Positions 14,507 to 21,919 of a stretch of DNA of 64,000 nucleotides are shown one piece after another. The notes under the pieces were generated by a model. It did no database searches. It saw only the letters and a list, made by a program, of their open reading frames with translations, and had not been told where the DNA came from. The translations under genes were made by a program, and so were the position numbers. How positions within the stretch are numbered: position 1 is the first letter of the stretch; every line of letters begins with the position of its first letter. The stretch is taken from NCBI RefSeq assembly GCF_000214375.1, contig NC_015578.1, forward strand, positions 2,852,001-2,916,000. Direction: 5' to 3'. The DNA comes from Treponema primitia ZAS-2 (lineage in GTDB: Bacteria > Spirochaetota > Spirochaetia > Treponematales > Breznakiellaceae).

Positions 14507-16948
14507 TTACCATGTCCCGCTGCGCTTCTCTCCGTAAATTGGCGGGATACGCAGGATCATGCCGGGCAGTATGAAATCCGGATCGCCCCGGAGGGGGAAC
14601 GCGTCCTTGTTGGCTTCATAAATACGTCTCCACTGTCTCCAATCGCCGTAGATGTAACCCCGCTGGGCAATGCGAACTAAGCTGTCGCCATAGACAACCC
14701 GGTAGAAAGCGGCCAGGGCGGGGGATTCTTCTTCCTGCTCCACCGCAGTCTGCTCCGCCTCCGTAAGCCACTCCGTTTCCGCAGCCTCCGCAGCTATTCT
14801 GTTCGTTTCCAGCTGCCATTGGGCATCCATCCACAGGGTTGTTACCAGGCGGTCCGAGTAGCTCAGGGGCTGTCCCATGGTTTCCCGCCAGGTTCCCAGG
14901 TAGGGATACTGTTCCGCCAGTTCCGGGTTGGCTTCCTGTAAATACCGGTACTCCCGTTCCGCCCCGGCATAGTCCCCCTGCTCATAGCAGGTCCGGGCCA
15001 GGCCGAGCCGGGCCAGGATGTTTCCCGGTTCCCGCTCCAGGCTTTCCCGGTACAGGCTTTCGGCGTCATCATAGTGGCCCCGCACAAAAGCTATGTTTCC
15101 CAGGTTGAGCGCCACCGGGGCGTTTGAGGGTATGCGGCTTAGTTCGGTTTCCGCATTGAGGAGCATCCCGGTCTTTCCGTATAAGCCGCCCAAGTCGTTC
15201 CGCCGCACCATGGCGATCCCCGATGAAGAGGCCGCGATCTGCCCTTCCAGTTCCCGGGTCCGGGGGCGTATAAGAAACCCGGCATAGATGTTCAGGGATT
15301 CCTCTATGGCGTCAATAAGGCCGTCCTCATCGGGCAGCTCGGGCATCTTGTCCGCCGCATCACTGACGCTTACCGGCTTATAGCGGGCCCAGGATTCCCG
15401 CATGGGGAAGAAGCTGCCTTCTGATCCGGCGTCCCGCCATTCCTGCGCCCCGGTCCGCCAGGCCTGATAAAAGGGCGCGGCGGTCTGGGTTATCTCCAGG
15501 GGAACCCAGGCTTTCCCCCCCTGGTAAATCAAATCATCGGGGAGAAAAAACTGTTCCCGCCCTTCTTCTTCCGTGAGCCCCGAATCAAAGGCCATGTAGA
15601 TGTGCCCCGGTATGGTGATAAACGCCGTGTCTATGCCCAATACTTCCAGCATCGAGCAGAACAGGATAGACAGGTCATCGCAGTCCCCGCCCCGGTAGTA
15701 CAGGGTCTGGTAGGGATAGTTCAGGGTATCCAGGCTGCTTGCGTTTTCCGACAGTTCAATATAGGAGCTTGAGGGGTCGATGACATAATTGATGCCGTAG
15801 ACCTTGAGGGCCTCAAAGAGGCCCAGGGCGTATTGGATATTCCGGGGGATACGCTCTGAGGAGCCCTTAAAGGGCCTGAGCCGGGTGTCGGTAATGGACT
15901 GCACATGCCGGGCAAAGAATTTTGCCGCCGGGTCCTGGGATGACACAAAAGATGCGGCCCGGCGGTCATCGTCCCAGCTCATGGCGTTCCGGTGGTAGAT
16001 GGGCATTTGCAGGGGCAGTTCCGCCTGCTTAACCTGGCTCAGCGCCCGATAATCAATACGCAGGGACGCATTGGCGGTGATGTTTTCCGTCAGGTCCATC
16101 ATGGCTTCATTAAACAGGGCGGTGACCGGGACCTCCACAGACTCCCCGGGCTTGAGAAGGGGTATGGTATAAAACAGGGTGGGCTGCCCCATGTACCGCT
16201 CCAGGTAAAAAGAAAGCTGCACATCGTTTATAGCGGTGGGTTCCTGGTTGGTGACCCGCACGGAAGCTAGGGGGTTATTTTCGTACCAGGCGTAAGAAAC
16301 GGGAAATACCGACTCCTGGGTTTTCTTTTCCCCGGCAACCCTTGTCTCCTTGCGCAGTAATTCTAACAGGTCCAGGCGTACTCCCAGGTTAATGCCCAGG
16401 GTAGTGAGGGAACTGTCGGGAGTAATACTGTGCCAGTTGTAATCTGCGGCGGCATAGAGGGCTATAGACGGGGTAAGATGAAAATCCGCGCCCAGGCTCC
16501 CTCCCAGGCGCAGCCGGGTGTCGGCGGTATCATCCCAGGAGTAGTTGTAGGTAAAGATACCCCCGTTTCCTTCCACCCAGAGGGAGAGCCGGTCCAGGGC
16601 GCGCCACTGGAAAAAAAGCCCCAGCTTCCCCTGGGTAAAAACAATAGGGGACCCGGTTTCCACGGCAATCTGGAAAAACCCACCCCCCAGCCGTAGGCCC
16701 GAAAAAAACCGGCTTTGGGGCTTCAGGCTGAACGCCCACTCCGCCAGGCCTGCGGCCCCGAAACCGGGCACAAAGACGCTATCCCCCAAGGGAATGGCGG
16801 CGCCCGGGGAAAGCCGCAGGGCAATGCTGTTTTCGCCATAGGCGGCGGCAGCGGTAAGCAGCAAAAAGGCGATAAGCACAGGGAAAATCCGGCAGCATTT
16901 GTGCGCGGGGAACTTGCCGACTAAAGTCGGCGTTGCAAGTCGCACCAC
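14507..16948 (-). CDS. Envelope protein: barrel-like N terminus, transglutaminase-like domain, TPR, LysM
   Basis: 813 residues. An N-terminal signal (VLIAFLLLTAAAAYG) is preceded by a peptide, LATPTLVGKFPA, encoded by a family-A repeat. Residues 30-200 are Gly/aromatic-rich alternating strands, as in outer-membrane barrels. A transglutaminase-like core follows, with YRGGDCDDLSILFC (putative catalytic Cys about 420) and TIPGHIYMAFD (His about 450). TPR-like helices span about 600-690. A C-terminal LysM (YRVVYGDSLVRIAQRGYIYG to ILPGMILRIPP) should bind peptidoglycan. It is followed, in transcription order, by the repeat at 14456. A paralogue lies one base upstream on the same strand, so they form one operon. 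Likely role in cell-wall attachment or processing, inferred. Confidence 0.78.
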   Translation of the reverse strand: MVRLATPTLVGKFPAHKCCRIFPVLIAFLLLTAAAAYGENSIALRLSPGAAIPLGDSVFVPGFGAAGLAEWAFSLKPQSRFFSGLRLGGGFFQIAVETGSPIVFTQGKLGLFFQWRALDRLSLWVEGNGGIFTYNYSWDDTADTRLRLGGSLGADFHLTPSIALYAAADYNWHSITPDSSLTTLGINLGVRLDLLELLRKETRVAGEKKTQESVFPVSYAWYENNPLASVRVTNQEPTAINDVQLSFYLERYMGQPTLFYTIPLLKPGESVEVPVTALFNEAMMDLTENITANASLRIDYRALSQVKQAELPLQMPIYHRNAMSWDDDRRAASFVSSQDPAAKFFARHVQSITDTRLRPFKGSSERIPRNIQYALGLFEALKVYGINYVIDPSSSYIELSENASSLDTLNYPYQTLYYRGGDCDDLSILFCSMLEVLGIDTAFITIPGHIYMAFDSGLTEEEGREQFFLPDDLIYQGGKAWVPLEITQTAAPFYQAWRTGAQEWRDAGSEGSFFPMRESWARYKPVSVSDAADKMPELPDEDGLIDAIEESLNIYAGFLIRPRTRELEGQIAASSSGIAMVRRNDLGGLYGKTGMLLNAETELSRIPSNAPVALNLGNIAFVRGHYDDAESLYRESLEREPGNILARLGLARTCYEQGDYAGAEREYRYLQEANPELAEQYPYLGTWRETMGQPLSYSDRLVTTLWMDAQWQLETNRIAAEAAETEWLTEAEQTAVEQEEESPALAAFYRVVYGDSLVRIAQRGYIYGDWRQWRRIYEANKDAFPLRGDPDFILPGMILRIPPIYGEKRSGTW
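16903..16944 (-). repeat. Family-A element, long form, at the 5' end of a CDS
   Basis: In minus orientation: CGACTTGCAACG, inner stem CCGACTTTAGTCGG, then CAAGTTCCCCGCGC. It supplies codons 3-15 of the 813-residue protein, directly before its signal peptide, and overlaps the only plausible start (GTG 16946-16948). Confidence 0.85.
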
Positions 16949-16949
16949 C

Positions 16950-18872
16950 CTACTCTCCCCGCTGCAGGGCCATCTGGGCCAGGCCGTTTTTCGCTGCGGC
17001 GTTTTCCGGGTTCAGCCCCAGGGCCTGCCTGAACCAGGCTTCCGCCCCGGTAAAATCCTTGTCAAGCAGGGAAAGGTTTCCCCGGTTGACCATCCCCGCC
17101 GCAGAGCCGTACGAAGCGGCCTGTTCAAAAACCGGCTTTGCATCTTCCGGGCGGTTGGCCCGCAGTAATAGTAAGCCCAACTGGTTAAATGATGCAGCCC
17201 CAGGATTGGCGCCGAGCTGGGCTTCCAGGGCCCCTATCTTAGGCTCAAGCTCAGTGGCAATGTATATGCCAAAGGCGGTGTCCACCCGGCGGTTTAAGGC
17301 CCCTTCCTCCGGCCGGGCGCTCTGAGCCTCCACCGGGGGAACCACCGGAGGATAGGCCGCCCAGGCATCGGCAAACCTGATAAAATCAAGGGCCTCCCCG
17401 GCTTCAAAGGCCTGGTTCAACCGTTTGCTTCCCCCTTCCCAACTGTTCATAAAGCCGTTATTGAAATTCGCCATGGAAAGGGGCATCCACATTTCATCAT
17501 TGATAACCAAAAGATTTTCTATATTGGTAAAAAGACTGTCCGCGGCAGCCTGGCTTATACCTAAGGAATAGAGGACCATAAAATCATCCTCCAGGGGTAT
17601 AATCGCGGCGGGAATGCCTGAGGATTCCAGGGTATTGGCGTAGAGCAGACCAATATCCACGGCGTTCCCGGAACGGAAAGCCAGGGTCTCCGAGGGGAAC
17701 TGGATGCTGTCAATGTCAGTAACCCTGTTAGAGCCTGAGCCCTGCCTGAGCCCTGCAGTCAGAAGGCCCTCGTAGAGCCAGAGGGAAAACTGCATATTCT
17801 GGTTTAAGCCGGTGCGCCGCTTGCTCCGGGCCAGGCCCACCACATACTTGGCATACTCCAGGGGCGCCTGAGCGGTGGGGGATACAAAGGCCGCCAGGCT
17901 TGCGTTATCCCCCCAGCGGTAGGCATTGCGGTTTACCACCCGCACAGTACTACTAATGACCGCCGTCCGTTCCGAGCCCAGGAAGGTATAGCGGATCACC
18001 ACTTCCCCCAGGATGCGGCCGTCCTCAGTAAAGTTAAGCAGCGCCGGGGCAAAGTCCGCATACAGGGGCAGGTCCGCATGGCGGCCCCGTCCGATAAAGC
18101 CGATATTCCCGCAGCTGATCTCCGAGGATGTATACTGCCCTGCCCGGAAACTTACCCGCACATTCCGTATCTCTGCATTTTCGTAGTTACTAATCCTGAG
18201 GGTCCCCGCGCCGTTCCGCTGGTAGAGGGACAGAAACAGGGGGTATACGGGCTCCTCCTGGATCAGGTCCAGATGCAGGCCCGCAGCGCTTTTGGTGGAA
18301 AGGGTAAACTGAAACGTAAGCCCAGCGTAGAGCCCCTGGTACAGGGCTCCGTCCCGGCGCTCGTTATGGTAATACCGGTAGCCGCCGTTCAGGGCAAAGG
18401 TGAAAAACGGGGCAAAGCGGAACCCCGCCTCCGCCCCGGCCCGCCAGTACCAGGAGGCGGCGCTGCCGTCTTCCTGGTGCCCATAATGCTGAATAGCCTG
18501 GGAAAGCCCAAAAGCCCCGTCCAGGGAAAGGGCAAGCCGGGAAAGAGGATAGCCGAAAAGCCGCGCCCCCGCCCCGGCGGAATAGATCTGGATATCCCCC
18601 TCCGCCCCCTGGGCAAGATCTGCGTAGATAAAAGCCCCTTCCAGGCCCAGGGAATACCCGAGCCCCCAGGGATTGGTAAGGATGCTGGAAACATCCAGGT
18701 CAAAAAGCAGATCCCCCCCGTAGCCCATGGCATAGAGATCGGCTACTTCGCCCTGGGGGAAAAGCAGGAAGGGCCGGGGCCGCAGGGTAAAGTCCAGGGC
18801 AGGAAGCCGGACGAACCGGCCAAAGGCCAGGAACAGGAGGAAAAAGAGGGCTTTATATTGCCGGGATATCAT
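16950..18872 (-). CDS. Paralogous envelope protein with degenerate transglutaminase-like domain and TPR
   Basis: 640 residues. The signal peptide is at residues 1-26. A Gly/Tyr/Leu-rich barrel-like region covers 30-210, a Ig-like middle follows, and then a transglutaminase-like segment aligning with the downstream paralogue. Where that gene has RGGDCDD this one reads RSGNAVD, and where that gene has PGHIYMAF this one reads EDDFMVLYS, so both the catalytic Cys and His are missing. C-terminal TPR repeats span about 545-637 (LLLLRANRPEDAKPVFEQA, DFTGAEAWFRQALGLNPE). No LysM. First gene of a two-gene operon with a good promoter 38 bases upstream. Probably a structural or scaffold partner rather than an enzyme. 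Confidence 0.78.
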   Translation of the reverse strand: MISRQYKALFFLLFLAFGRFVRLPALDFTLRPRPFLLFPQGEVADLYAMGYGGDLLFDLDVSSILTNPWGLGYSLGLEGAFIYADLAQGAEGDIQIYSAGAGARLFGYPLSRLALSLDGAFGLSQAIQHYGHQEDGSAASWYWRAGAEAGFRFAPFFTFALNGGYRYYHNERRDGALYQGLYAGLTFQFTLSTKSAAGLHLDLIQEEPVYPLFLSLYQRNGAGTLRISNYENAEIRNVRVSFRAGQYTSSEISCGNIGFIGRGRHADLPLYADFAPALLNFTEDGRILGEVVIRYTFLGSERTAVISSTVRVVNRNAYRWGDNASLAAFVSPTAQAPLEYAKYVVGLARSKRRTGLNQNMQFSLWLYEGLLTAGLRQGSGSNRVTDIDSIQFPSETLAFRSGNAVDIGLLYANTLESSGIPAAIIPLEDDFMVLYSLGISQAAADSLFTNIENLLVINDEMWMPLSMANFNNGFMNSWEGGSKRLNQAFEAGEALDFIRFADAWAAYPPVVPPVEAQSARPEEGALNRRVDTAFGIYIATELEPKIGALEAQLGANPGAASFNQLGLLLLRANRPEDAKPVFEQAASYGSAAGMVNRGNLSLLDKDFTGAEAWFRQALGLNPENAAAKNGLAQMALQRGE

Positions 18873-18909
18873 GCCTGTTTTGCCTTTTTTATGTGACCCT
18901 TATATGGAA

Positions 18910-18938
18910 ATAATATCACGCTTGCTAATAAATTTCAA
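18910..18938 (-). promoter_or_regulatory. Promoter of the transglutaminase-like operon
   Basis: Minus strand TTGAAA (18933-18938), 17 bases, TATTAT (18910-18915), ending 38 bases before the ATG at 18872. Confidence 0.6.
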
Positions 18939-18981
18939 TATTTTGTCATTTTTTTCGGAAAACGAAGCAAAATGGGGATAC

Positions 18982-19017
18982 TAGGCGAATTCAGCGCCAT
19001 GCGCCTTTTTTCGCCTA
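18982..19017. repeat. Two-level hairpin related to family B
   Basis: Outer arms TAGGCGAA and TTCGCCTA enclose an inner GCGCCATGCGCC followed by six T. It looks like a rho-independent terminator on the plus strand, though no plus-strand gene ends here. Confidence 0.5.
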
Positions 19018-19354
19018 TGCCCGGAGGAATATAATGATTAAATCAAAAATATTAACGGCCGTTTTACGGGAAGCTATGCTGCATTCATAACCCACAGTCA
19101 CCTTAAAGTCATTACCATTCATGGGGATAATAGCTGCCTTCCGGGACAGTGATATTGAAGGTGTCCCCCGAGGGCTCAAGTACATAAAAGACCTTTTTCA
19201 AGGCATAGGTTTTTCCCCGTACCCCATGTATGGAGCCGCCGTGAAAAATACTTTAGCGGGAAATTATTTTTTGTGGGATTTTTTGTTTTTTCGGGAAAAC
19301 GCAGGTGGGGGGATAGCTTAGGCAGAGGCCGCGATTTTTCCCTTTTGGCTTCCT

Positions 19355-19543
19355 GCGCCGGGGCAAAGTCCGCATACAGGGGCAGGTCCGCCTGGCGCCC
19401 CCGTCCGATAAAACCGATAGTCCCGCAGTTGATCTCCGAGGAAGTATACTGCCCGGCCCGGAAACTTACCCGCACATTCCGTATCTCTGCATTTTCGTAG
19501 TTACTAATCCTGAGGGTCCCCGCGCCATTCCGCTGGTAGAGGG
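19355..19543 (-). pseudogene. 189-bp ectopic copy of a segment of the 640-residue gene
   Basis: Colinear with 18041-18229, same orientation, about eight mismatches by eye. It encodes the IRNVRVSFRAGQYTSSEI to PLYADFAP stretch and is then abruptly followed by unrelated sequence at both ends. There is no start or signal, so it is an isolated gene fragment. Confidence 0.85.
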
Positions 19544-19592
19544 TATGTACTTTAATACTACTGTTCCCGTCCGTAATCTAAACGCCGATCAC

Positions 19593-19991
19593 TCATTCTA
19601 TGATGCTTAGTCCTTCTTTTTTTGCCAGCATAAGTAAGGGGTGATCGAGGGTCAACAAAGTTGCCCCCGTTCTTCGGGCAAGGGACAAATAGAGCATGTC
19701 ATAAGCGGAATAATCCAATCGTATTGCTTCATTAAAGGCTTCTATGTTGTTTTCCCTTATGGGGATAAATTCGTCAACCAGTCCTTCCGCCGTTTCCAGC
19801 AGTTCATTGCATTGTTCCCGGTTTATAAAATTTCCCTTGTAGTATTTTCTTATAACATTGGCAACTTCGATTCTAAAAAACTCGGAGCTAACTACTTTTT
19901 CTGACTGCTCTATCGCTTTAGTGAAATCAATTCCTTTTCCTTGTTGCAAGACAATGGCTATTGCAGCATTACTATCCAATACAACAATCAT
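19593..19991 (-). CDS. vapC: VapC-type PIN-domain toxin ribonuclease
   Basis: 132 residues. The acidic PIN residues are in place: Asp6 in VLDSNAA, Glu42 in RIEVANVIRK, Asp98 in YSAYDMLYLSLAR and Asp116 in TLLTLDHPL. Length fits VapC. The ATG overlaps the antitoxin stop by four bases (ATGA), typical of the module. Predicted metal-dependent RNase acting on tRNA or other RNA; the precise target cannot be told. Confidence 0.92.
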   Translation of the reverse strand: MIVVLDSNAAIAIVLQQGKGIDFTKAIEQSEKVVSSEFFRIEVANVIRKYYKGNFINREQCNELLETAEGLVDEFIPIRENNIEAFNEAIRLDYSAYDMLYLSLARRTGATLLTLDHPLLMLAKKEGLSIIE

Positions 19992-20233
19992 CTATCCCTA
20001 TCCTCCCGTATTAGTTTTCCCGGATCAGGGAACGTATCCACATCCTTTAGATTTAAATTTTTAATTCTCTGCAATACAGATTTTCGGCGCAATTTTCTTT
20101 CCTGTGTAAGATTTAAAGCGTTTTTTAAGAGAACTATCGTTTGCTGAGAAATGCTCCGGTTTTCAATTTTTGCCACTTGTGAGATTGTTTCATACAGTTC
20201 CTGTGGACAATCCCTTACCTGTAATAATGGCAT
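19988..20233 (-). CDS. vapB: FitA/VapB-type antitoxin
   Basis: 81 residues. The N terminus MPLLQVRDCPQELYETISQV, then IENRSISQQ, is the ribbon-helix-helix domain typical of FitA-like VapB antitoxins. The basic middle RKLRRKSV and acidic tail (LKDVDTFPDP) would contact VapC. AAAGGAGC eight bases upstream supports ATG 20233. It should autorepress the palindromic promoter just upstream. Confidence 0.88.
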   Translation of the reverse strand: MPLLQVRDCPQELYETISQVAKIENRSISQQTIVLLKNALNLTQERKLRRKSVLQRIKNLNLKDVDTFPDPGKLIREDRDR

Positions 20234-20262
20234 ATCAAGCTCCTTTGTCTACCTATATTTCA

Positions 20263-20292
20263 ATAATATATGCATTTTGCATACAATGTCAA
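20263..20292 (-). promoter_or_regulatory. vapBC promoter with a 15-bp palindromic operator in its spacer
   Basis: Minus strand TTGACA (20287-20292), 18 bases, TATTAT (20263-20268). The spacer contains the perfect palindrome TATGCATTTTGCATA (20269-20283), well placed for a ribbon-helix-helix repressor. Confidence 0.75.
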
Positions 20293-20320
20293 GAAAAAAG
20301 AGAACCTGATAACGAATTTT

Positions 20321-20338
20321 GGTGACTGTCACCTTTTC
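20321..20338 (+). repeat. Family-B hairpin, GGTGACTGTCACC form
   Basis: Palindromic GGTGACTGTCACC plus TTTTCC. The same 13 bases recur exactly at 29014-29026. It lies between TA modules. Confidence 0.6.
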
Positions 20339-20434
20339 CCCGCTTCGAAGGGTATCATGCTTCTTCCCATTTATGGATAATCCGGAGATTATTGAGGAAT
20401 GGATACGGCATTTCATGGCGCCCGTCCGGCTTCC

Positions 20435-20662
20435 TTAAGCAGAGGCCGCGATTTTTTCCCGCACAAGCTCGCTGATAATTTCCGTCGCAGATTTGTGGGT
20501 TTTTTCGCTCATGGCGTCCACCCACTGGGCGGTGAGATTATCCACGACCATGGTGTGGGCCATGTGGGTGGTGTAATAGCCCGGCTTGCCCGAAAGCTTT
20601 GGTGTAGTCCGAGTCCACAGCTCATCCAGGGCGTCCGCTTCTTCATCGGTCATTGCTGCCAT
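20435..20662 (-). CDS. Putative antitoxin of an uncharacterised TA pair
   Basis: 75 residues. Two parts are visible: an N-terminal helix and loop (EEADALDELWTRTTPKLSG) and a C-terminal ribbon-helix-helix-like segment (NLTAQWVDAMSEKTHKSATE to LVREKI). That is in keeping with a DNA-binding antitoxin. GGAGG lies before ATG 20662. It follows the small toxin-like gene by nine bases. Fragments of a close relative lie at 21041-21091 and 21130-21207, so the family is multicopy. Function inferred from context. Confidence 0.6.
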   Translation of the reverse strand: MAAMTDEEADALDELWTRTTPKLSGKPGYYTTHMAHTMVVDNLTAQWVDAMSEKTHKSATEIISELVREKIAASA

Positions 20663-20671
20663 AGTATCCTC

Positions 20672-20947
20672 CTATAGGTTGGCGAGGCTGCGCGGGGAAC
20701 TGCGTTGCAAGTAGCGCCAGGATTTACGGCACGGCATCGCATGGAACACGTTGATTTTATTGGGTTCGATCACATTATACAGTATTTCAAGCAGATTTGC
20801 ATTGGCGTCAAAGTCGATAAGCAGGTTCTTTTCTTCTTCTCCCGCTACCGTTTCGTCATGGATTCGGTGGGTAAAGGCGTGGCGGATTGCCACCTCGGTA
20901 AGGCCATGCTTAAAGGCAGACGGATCAAAGGTAATGATCTCGGCCAT
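20672..20947 (-). CDS. Putative toxin (BrnT-like fold suspected) ending in a family-A repeat
   Basis: 91 residues from ATG 20947, no strong ribosome-binding site. The core reads ITFDPSAFKHGLTEVAIRHA, then LLIDFDANANLLEILYNVI and INVFHAMPCRKSW. This pattern of a short His-containing helix followed by a beta sheet with a terminal FHAM.CR motif recalls small RelE/BrnT-type toxins. It is not a certain assignment. The last 14 or so residues (RYLQRSSPRSLANL) are encoded by the family-A element at 20690-20717 and adjoining bases, so the original C terminus has been replaced. The stop overlaps the leader of the putative antitoxin downstream. Confidence 0.6.
   Translation of the reverse strand: MAEIITFDPSAFKHGLTEVAIRHAFTHRIHDETVAGEEEKNLLIDFDANANLLEILYNVIEPNKINVFHAMPCRKSWRYLQRSSPRSLANL
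20690..20717 (-). repeat. Family-A element, short form, forming the end of a toxin CDS
   Basis: 28 bases, exact inverse of the copy at 28848-28875: starts GCGCTACTTGCAAC, ends GCAGTTCCCCGCGC in minus orientation. Confidence 0.9.
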
Positions 20948-20998
20948 AGGGTAAGTATACCGGCAAACAGGGGGTTTGCCAATATTATGGTTCAAACC

Positions 20999-21015
20999 GG
21001 TGCCAGGCACCTTTT
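20999..21015 (+). repeat. Family-B hairpin, perfect
   Basis: GGTGCC-A-GGCACC followed by TTTT. It marks the edge of a rearranged TA fragment. Confidence 0.65.
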
Positions 21016-21040
21016 GGCTTCCCCCGGCGGCAAGGGCGCG

Positions 21041-21091
21041 GAATACTGGGACGATCTCTTTACCCGCACCACCCCCAAGCTTGCTAGTGGC
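21041..21091 (+). pseudogene. Antitoxin N-terminal fragment in inverted orientation
   Basis: Plus-strand translation gives YWDDLFTRTTPKLASG, matching LDELWTRTTPKLSG of the antitoxin at 20435-20662. It has no start and runs into unrelated sequence. Confidence 0.55.
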
Positions 21092-21129
21092 CCCCAGCGC
21101 GGCTATCTTCTGCCTCCCCTTTTTGGGGG

Positions 21130-21207
21130 CTAGATGGCGGCTTTTAGTTCTTTGCGCACCAGCTCGCCGATGATTTCCGCCGTGGATTTGTGGGTCTTTT
21201 CGCTCAT
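21130..21207 (-). pseudogene. Antitoxin C-terminal fragment
   Basis: 25 codons, MSEKTHKSTAEIIGELVRKE and a short tail, matching MSEKTHKSATEIISELVREK of the complete antitoxin. The N-terminal half is absent on this strand, and a related piece lies inverted 40 bases away, so the locus was broken by inversion or patchwork recombination. Confidence 0.7.
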
Positions 21208-21248
21208 GTATTGACACGTTACACGTTACAGCCTAAGATATAAGCATA

Positions 21249-21527
21249 ATGATAGGTTCATTCAAGCACAAGGGACTTGAGCAATTCTTCTTGACGGGAA
21301 CTAAGAGAGGGATCATTCCCGCTCACGCAGATAAGCTGGAACGGATTCTTGATCGTTTAGATGCCAGTCTTTCACCCAGTGACATGAACTTACCCGGTTA
21401 CCGTCTGCACGAACTTTCCGGGCAGGAGAAGGGCGTATGGTCGGTTTCGGTAAATGGGAATTGGCGTGTAACCTTTCGATTTGAAAACAATGACGCACAC
21501 ATTGTGGACTATCAGGATTATCATTAG
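21249..21527 (+). CDS. higB: HigB-type toxin (RelE superfamily)
   Basis: 92 residues. Family features include MIGSFKHKGLEQFF at the start, RLDASLSPSDMNLPGYRLH, then LSGQEKGVWSVSVNGNWRV and FRFENNDAHIVDYQDYH at the end. The W-S-V-x-V-N-x-N-W-R-V strand is diagnostic for HigB. Predicted ribosome-dependent mRNA nuclease. It is followed 13 bases later by the antitoxin gene, in the toxin-first order usual for hig modules. Confidence 0.92.
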   Translation: MIGSFKHKGLEQFFLTGTKRGIIPAHADKLERILDRLDASLSPSDMNLPGYRLHELSGQEKGVWSVSVNGNWRVTFRFENNDAHIVDYQDYH

Positions 21528-21540
21528 AAGGAGAAGGATA

Positions 21541-21840
21541 ATGAAGCAAACACGAAAACCGGTGCATCCGGGGAAGGTTTTTTTGGAAGATGTTCTTGTT
21601 CCGCTTAATTTGACCATTACCGACGCGGCTGCATTACTCGGCATAACACGGAAAACGCTCTCTGAGTTTGTCAACGGGAAGTCGGCATTGAGTCCTGTAA
21701 TGGCATTACGGATTGCCAAAGCTACCCACACCACAGCAGAAAGCTGGCTTACGATGCAAATAAAACGGACCCTTTGGGAAGCAGAACAATATGAACTATC
21801 GGGTATTAAAGATTTTCCTCAAGTAGGCGTAAGCGCATAA
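21541..21840 (+). CDS. higA: HigA-type antitoxin (XRE HTH)
   Basis: 99 residues from ATG 21541, with GAAGGAGAAGGATA directly upstream. The family signature is clear: HPGKVFLEDVLVPLNLTITD, AAALLGITRKTLSEFVNGK (HTH), MALRIAKATHTTAESWLTMQ. It neutralises HigB and should autorepress. The last residues (GVSA) and the TAA stop overlap the GCGC arm of a family-A element, so the repeat inserted at or formed the end of the gene. Confidence 0.93.
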   Translation: MKQTRKPVHPGKVFLEDVLVPLNLTITDAAALLGITRKTLSEFVNGKSALSPVMALRIAKATHTTAESWLTMQIKRTLWEAEQYELSGIKDFPQVGVSA

Positions 21841-21875
21841 TGCAACGCCGACTTTAGTCGGAGAGTTCCACGCGC
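21833..21875 (+). repeat. Family-A element, long form, at the end of higA
   Basis: GCGCATAATGCAACG, inner stem CCGACTTTAGTCGG, then AGAGTTCCACGCGC. The stop codon of higA is within the left arm. Confidence 0.82.
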
Positions 21876-21919
21876 ATAAATCAATCCCTGAGGAAAATGA
21901 TGTTGCGCCAGGGTTAAAT

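Larger units (their letters stand above)
18873..19354. other. Intergenic region, no gene seen
   Basis: 482 bases. It holds the promoter at 18910-18938 and a two-level hairpin at 18982-19017. The remainder (19018-19354) is AT-rich with short unrelated open frames and no start with a ribosome-binding site. It ends at a 189-bp duplicated fragment. Confidence 0.6.

Noticed and set aside
18078-18896. A 272-codon plus-strand frame
   Set aside because: Antisense to the 640-residue envelope gene; Pro/Gly/Lys-rich, no start signal.
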